Shown: piece after piece, positions 60,001 to 64,000 of the stretch
Layout of the letters: each line of letters opens with the position of its first letter
Position numbering within the stretch: position 1 is the stretch's first letter
Assembly (NCBI GenBank): GCA_930367205.1
Contig: OV884011.1
Location: 166,481,226 to 166,545,225 of the forward strand
Direction of reading: 5' to 3'
Source of the DNA: Acanthosoma haemorrhoidale
Lineage: Eukaryota; Arthropoda; Insecta; Hemiptera; Acanthosomatidae
Length of the DNA: 64,000 nucleotides
The notes under the pieces: model-generated
Told to the model about the DNA's origin: nothing
The model's database searches: none
Seen by the model: only the letters and a program-made list of their open reading frames with translations
Made by a program: the position numbers and the translations under genes

Positions 60001-63000
60001 GGTCAAGGCAGACTGAAGTAACAGCAAACACACCGATCAATCACATGACCTTACATTTTGAAAGTTTACAATGAGTTTAGTAATTTTCCTGGTATGGAAG
60101 GTACCTGATTTAATGGTGTGTCACATGAGTGCGCTGCCTGTATTTTGCATTGATACATTTGTCAATTGTGAGCTAGCCAGTGTTTACTTTATTTGTGATA
60201 TCAAAGAACTACCATTATTGTTATTGGTTAAAAATAACTTGATCTTTGAATTATTTTGACAGTCTTCGACTTTTCACAGACACCTTTTTCTATTATATTA
60301 TTTCTATATTTTACTCCCTCGTTGTTATAAGTTTCTATTATTATGTGTTTATTATTTTCATGACATGAGTGTCATTATTGTTCATTTACTTGAGTATTTT
60401 GATGTAAACAAATAATATAATGTAAATAATTAAATCTGACTTATTTATGAACTCTGTTTCATAATAGCAACATATAACAGAAAAGCCCAATACAGTGGTA
60501 ATATTTTTTAGACATTAAAAACTCATGCTGCCTCATGGTTCCTGTTAGAGTCACAGGAACGTGACAAATTGTCAGGAAGGACGGGTGTTGCAGAAACCAT
60601 CATTTGGTGTTCAAATTTTCAGAGAACAAGATGTTTCAAACATTTATGTAGATCCAGATATGTGTAAGTTAAAATGTTTTGGGGTTGAATCCAAATTAAT
60701 TACTCTATATAAATATCAATTACCTGAAAGACATTTTCACAGATCAACATTAAAACCTTAAATTATTATGGTAAGTAATGAAATAATTGTAATGTAGATT
60801 GTTTCTGGAAAAATAGATAATCTTTTTTGTAGCTAATATTTAAAAACTGAAATATAACCTTATTACAATAAACAGTGAATTGATGACTATTCACTATTAT
60901 GATTATTTCTTAAAATCGCCATAATAAGTACATAAAATAAAGAACTAAATAACATATATAATTGAATTGAAGAGTTTGTAGGAAATTCAGCTTAGGTTGA
61001 TGATAAATTTGTTAGGTTTTATTCAAATATTATTAACATACTATGTATGTTTGCATTAGGTCACAGTGTGAGATGGTAGGTGTTGTTTAAAATGTTTTAA
61101 AGGAAACTCATAACCCAGATCCCCAAAATGCTTTTAACAGTCAACACAACCTAGGACCTGATGCAGAGATACATGGTACGTCGAAACATCTGTAAATAGA
61201 TTTGATAAAACCTGACAACATTCTTTCATCAACCTAAGCCAACCTCCCAACAAACTTTTCTACTCATTTATATTGTTATGTTTTTTATCTTTTTCATTTA
61301 AATTATTTTTTATTTGAGGTTTGAAGGGTTCTGTTAATATAAAAAAGAATTCTGGCAAAAGGAAAATTGTTTAATTACATTACTTTTCTTAAATTCTATA
61401 TATACATAAACACGTCTGTGTCAAAATTACAATTTTAAAACAAATTTTCTATTTTACCTTAATATTCATTAACTTTTATGTCCTTTTCTCTTCTTTGATC
61501 TTCCGAGAATTCTTCCTTTGTTGCTGTTTTGCCACGCTATCAGTAAACATCCACTGCTATAATCTCAATCCTTCTTCTTTTACAAACTCTTCTTCTATTT
61601 ACTGTTCTTCCATATGCTTGAACAAGGCTCACCTTGTCTCCTGGGATGATCAAAAAGAACAAGCCTAAGCTCCCGCGTCCTTTTTGAACTCGTCCTTTTC
61701 TTGCCTTCTTGATTTTTTCATTCTTCTTTCTTCCAATGCCAGTTGTCTCAGATATTTTTAACTTTCCTTATTTTAAAGTTAACAAATCCAATATTTAAAT
61801 TTAATTCTTGATATTATTTATGATAAATATTAATATTAGATATAACAGCAACAAATAATGTTCATCCCTTCATAGCCATGATCCACGGGTCGTTTACGGC
61901 CCTTTTATGCCCGCTAATTTCGAATTTAAATCAAAAGCAACATTACAAATTCACAACATCTAAATATCACAACAATATACTCATGCATTCCTTATTTTTT
62001 TTTATTTATTTAATACCAATGAACTCGGTACATAAACGGGGGAGGTGGCTCATGGTGATTACAATTGGTTCTATAATAAAAATAAATTAAATAAAATTGG
62101 CTTCCTGTAAGTTTCATATGTTCCTGGCTTCTAACTCTTTTATATTTATATTCTTTCACATGGGTCAACATATTTCCCACAGGATATGTTTTACACCGTA
62201 ACAGTCTTTCAGAGGGACTGGATCTTTAGGTCTAGATAGCAGCAGTATGTAGACAACTCTACTGGAATAGGATACCCTTATTATTGCTCTGTTTATAATC
62301 CGGTTTATTTTGTTAAAGACTGTAAAGTATAGTAATTTGGTACAGCTTATGCCCTTTGGAACAGCTTTCCTTATCTTTACCTCACCCAACAATTGTTTTC
62401 TTACAAGGCATTTTAACAGTTTATATACAATAGCGATTGGCTATGGCTATGTGCCTGATTTCACACATTTATCTGTTATATTGCTCTTGCTTCAAAGACA
62501 AACTATTAAGCCGATTGATCATGAACGGAAACATTACTGTTTTAAAGTTGTCATGGGTGAAAGTACCCTTATCACCATTAGAAGATTTCCTCTAGCTTTC
62601 ATAAGATAGTCATTATTAGGACTATCTCCATCATATCATGTCTAAAAAGCTGATGCATCCATTATCATCTATAGTTACCATCACAAAATTAGAAGCTTGA
62701 AACCACAACATATGTCAAGCCTTGTTGCCGCTCTGTGCACTACTTCTCTTCTATCCACATGATTTCTTTACTTCTTTACCCCCACCCCATGTATGTGGCA
62801 ACACCACACCAAGTAGCCCGTTCACTCCAAGCATCTAATTTCATGAAGGCAAATATAGTTTTGATCTTAACAGTCAGATGCTTTGAATGTCATATTTATT
62901 TTCACAAATCCAAGCCAAATATTGAGAGGACGATAAGAGTGAATAGTTTGGAAAGGTATGAACCAAGGAAGTACTGTTAGAATACAAGGAAAGAGAAAAA

Positions 63001-63130
63001 GAGCCGACCTAAATCGACATAGAGAAGGGAGGACAGAAGAACACCTTACAATACTTACAGGTTAGTTTTCTGGTATCATCGACTTCCATCTTCACTTCTG
63101 CTGTAAGTACTTCACGGTCAACATCTTCAT
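55546..63130 (-). CDS. Sixteen-finger C2H2 protein, 5'-partial
   Basis: Exons in gene order are 63130-63059, 59146-59084 and 57008-55546. Intron phases match: each exon ends with one base and the next starts with two. The first two are acidic (EVLTAEVKMEVDD; PDCPDNYEEDLESNDADV). The last encodes 16 fingers of the C-x2-C-x12-H-x4-H type, with HQCPHCDY starts, LKKHIM helices and HTKEKP-like linkers, then a short SSETS tail. Such arrays bind DNA, so a nuclear transcription factor is likely; the style recalls REST-like insect proteins, but no orthologue is claimed. The ATG at 57027 lies in the intron and is probably not the start. A CAAG/GTGAAT donor at 63989 fits a further exon at the edge. The true start lies outside the window. 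Confidence 0.82.
57319..57620 (+). mobile_element. Inverted-repeat (foldback) element, copy 1
   Basis: About 50-base arms at 57319-57370 and 57569-57620 pair imperfectly (GAAAATCAGCTTAGGTTGAT against AACCTATGCTGAATTCCC). The interior contains ACATACTATGTGT and GGTCTGATGCAGACATAG. It lies in an intron of the zinc-finger gene. Confidence 0.6.
58175..58560 (-). pseudogene. Reverse-transcriptase fragment (non-LTR)
   Basis: On the minus strand the peptide blocks PSDYHPISILS, LFILLERLV, SALGNITSDIHA and IDEEKLAVIIL, FSKVFDSIDHSVL appear in sequence across frameshifts. They correspond to the early RT motifs (P-S-D-Y-R-P-I-S and F-D-S-I-D-H) of Jockey-clade elements. It is a dead fragment in an intron of the 16-finger gene. 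Confidence 0.65.
59084..59146 (-). CDS. Second acidic exon of the 16-finger gene
   Basis: TTGTTTTAG acceptor and AATG/GTAAGG donor, 63 nt, phase 1 to 1. Encodes PDCPDNYEEDLESNDADVYN. Confidence 0.72.
59320..59780 (+). pseudogene. LTR-retrotransposon integrase fragment
   Basis: + strand blocks read LQDWCKANAKIELHFIATGF, then DQVEILIGTLKDMLT, and after a frameshift DLNTSPHCILQVSPMELMFE, and finally a basic IGDLVYLK-like segment. This is the order around the catalytic Glu and after it in gypsy-type integrases. The catalytic Glu appears to be retained in QVE, but the rest of the element is missing. Confidence 0.6.
60561..60761 (+). other. Unrecognised short open frame
   Basis: A 66-codon frame containing QKPSFGVQIFREQDVSNIYV and YQLPERHFHRSTLKP. 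Amino-acid composition looks protein-like but I recognise no family. It lies in the zinc-finger gene's intron near retroelement debris and may be a remnant. Confidence 0.25.
60961..61273 (+). mobile_element. Inverted-repeat (foldback) element, copy 2
   Basis: Arms at 60961-61010 and 61217-61273 pair (AGAGTTTGTAGG, TTCAGCTTAGGTTGATGA against TCATCAACCTAAG, CCCAACAAACTTTT). The interior shares ACATACTATGTATG and CCTGATGCAGAGA with copy 1. Confidence 0.65.
61274..63058. other. Intron sequence, no gene
   Basis: No exon found. 61890-61985 matches 18240-18345. A purine-rich minus-strand stretch at 61480-61760 and an open frame at 62310-62609 have no recognisable motifs. Confidence 0.4.
61890..61985 (+). 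repeat. Dispersed repeat shared with 18240-18345
   Basis: GCTAATTTCGAATTTAAATC, ACATTACAAATTCACAACAT and TAAATATCACAACAATAT blocks recur near the left flank of the zinc-finger cluster's direct repeat. Confidence 0.6.
63059..63130 (-). CDS. Acidic exon of the 16-finger gene
   Basis: ATGTTCCAG acceptor and ACCT/GTAAGT donor, 72 nt, phase 1 to 1. Peptide EDVDREVLTAEVKMEVDDT. Confidence 0.7.
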
Positions 63131-63739
63131 CTGGAACATGTTTTAGTGATATTTAGTTTCATTATACTAATTAATAATATTCAATTAAAGAGAGAGAGAG
63201 TTCATTCTTAGAAAAAAGAAGTTCAGTTGTAATTCAGACTTAATAAAGTACAGTTATATTTAAAACTGTATAGTTGTTAAATAAGAAAAAAGGAGTCTAA
63301 TGCATGCCAATATGTGCAGATATAACTAAATACAAAGTGATTGGGTTTCAGTGATCTATTAATAATATCTGAATGTGGCTGTCATTATAAGAGCATGATC
63401 ACCAAATCAGTGAAGGTAATAATAGGTCGAATGCTATCAGTGATCAGGTGAATCCTGTATACACCATTTTTGATGCTGTAAATATATTCAATCTATTTCA
63501 TTCATAATAAGTTCAAGTTTTCATTTGAGAGTAAATAACCAACCAATTTACATAAATAATAAACAAATTTGTGACAAACATAGATATTCTTTTTAATTTG
63601 TTACCTTCCAGGTTTCATTTTAGGTCAAACATTTTTAAAAAATGGTAAAATCAAGGCAATATAAAAAATATATCAATGAAACTGAAATAATTGATTTTCA
63701 ATCCTGGACATTAAATATTAGCTATCATATACTTTGATT

Positions 63740-63905
63740 TTATTATATCTAAACCGAAACATATCCAGATTTTTGTTGAAATTTGAGACCGATTGGATCA
63801 TTTTTGCAGACAATATCGTGGAGCAGACAGACAAACAGATATGCAGACAAATGTCGTCTGAAAGTAGAGTCTCTCCCTTTAAGTTAAGCAATTACTATTT
63901 AATTT
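63740..63905 (+). repeat. Possible dispersed element end
   Basis: GAGACCGATTGGATCATTTT, a GCAGACAGACAAACAGA run and AAGTAGAGTCTCTCCC resemble the CAGACAGACAG-bearing ends of dispersed insect repeats. A partial relative lies at about 55346-55430. Confidence 0.35.
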
Positions 63906-63988
63906 ACTATTCTCACATACTATTCATATTTGAGGTACTGGAAAAATATCCGATGAGCTATTAGGGTAACAACCAAGATCAAATTCAC

Positions 63989-64000
63989 CTTGCACAGTGT
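63989..64000 (-). CDS. Possible further exon of the 16-finger gene at the edge
   Basis: CAAG/GTGAAT on the minus strand would leave one base, matching the phase needed by the exon at 63130. Only 12 bases are visible. Confidence 0.3.

Overview
The window looks like insect (at least arthropod) nuclear DNA. It is AT-rich and has GT-AG introns, long gene-poor stretches, C2H2 zinc-finger and ankyrin genes, a copia element primed by half of initiator tRNA-Met, Ty3/gypsy elements with tRNA-Ser, tRNA-Trp and tRNA-Phe type primer sites, Jockey-like non-LTR fragments, piggyBac and hAT-like remnants and short inverted-repeat elements. I cannot name the species.

Layout. 1-3138: a two-exon ankyrin gene on the + strand (1141-2988 joined to 3079-3138, 635 aa). 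3139-17350: mostly gene-free, with a decayed transposon-type ORF (4137-4786), small duplications, and an LTR copy with a tRNA-Trp type primer site (11700-12435) that carries a 260-bp inverted-repeat element. 17529-18034: broken piggyBac transposase. 18336-22980: a C2H2 zinc-finger gene and its decaying 3' finger array, bracketed by two roughly 640-bp direct repeats. 24162-24688: Jockey-like fragment.

25954-52348, minus strand: the main host gene I could assemble. It has 12 coding exons that join in one open frame (455 aa). A tiny start exon and a 368-nt exon encoding a helical-looking N-terminus are followed by nine small exons of 48-87 nt, all starting and ending in phase 0, and then an ankyrin-repeat terminal exon. 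Its last intron holds a full-length copia element (26948-35752), and a full-length gypsy element (28016-32383) sits inside the copia gag region. Both have LTR pairs that look identical, and both have 5-bp target duplications. Other introns hold a deleted LTR element (37894-38962), two LTR copies related to the one at 11.7 kb, Jockey fragments in both orientations and an hAT-like inverted-repeat element (45286-45866).

55546-64000, minus strand: the 3' part of a 16-finger C2H2 gene. Three exons are joined by matching intron phases and a possible fourth lies at the right edge. Its introns carry a reverse-transcriptase fragment, an integrase fragment and two copies of one inverted-repeat element.

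The three host genes and the zinc-finger cluster show no functional link beyond being neighbours. Most of the rest of the window is transposon turnover.
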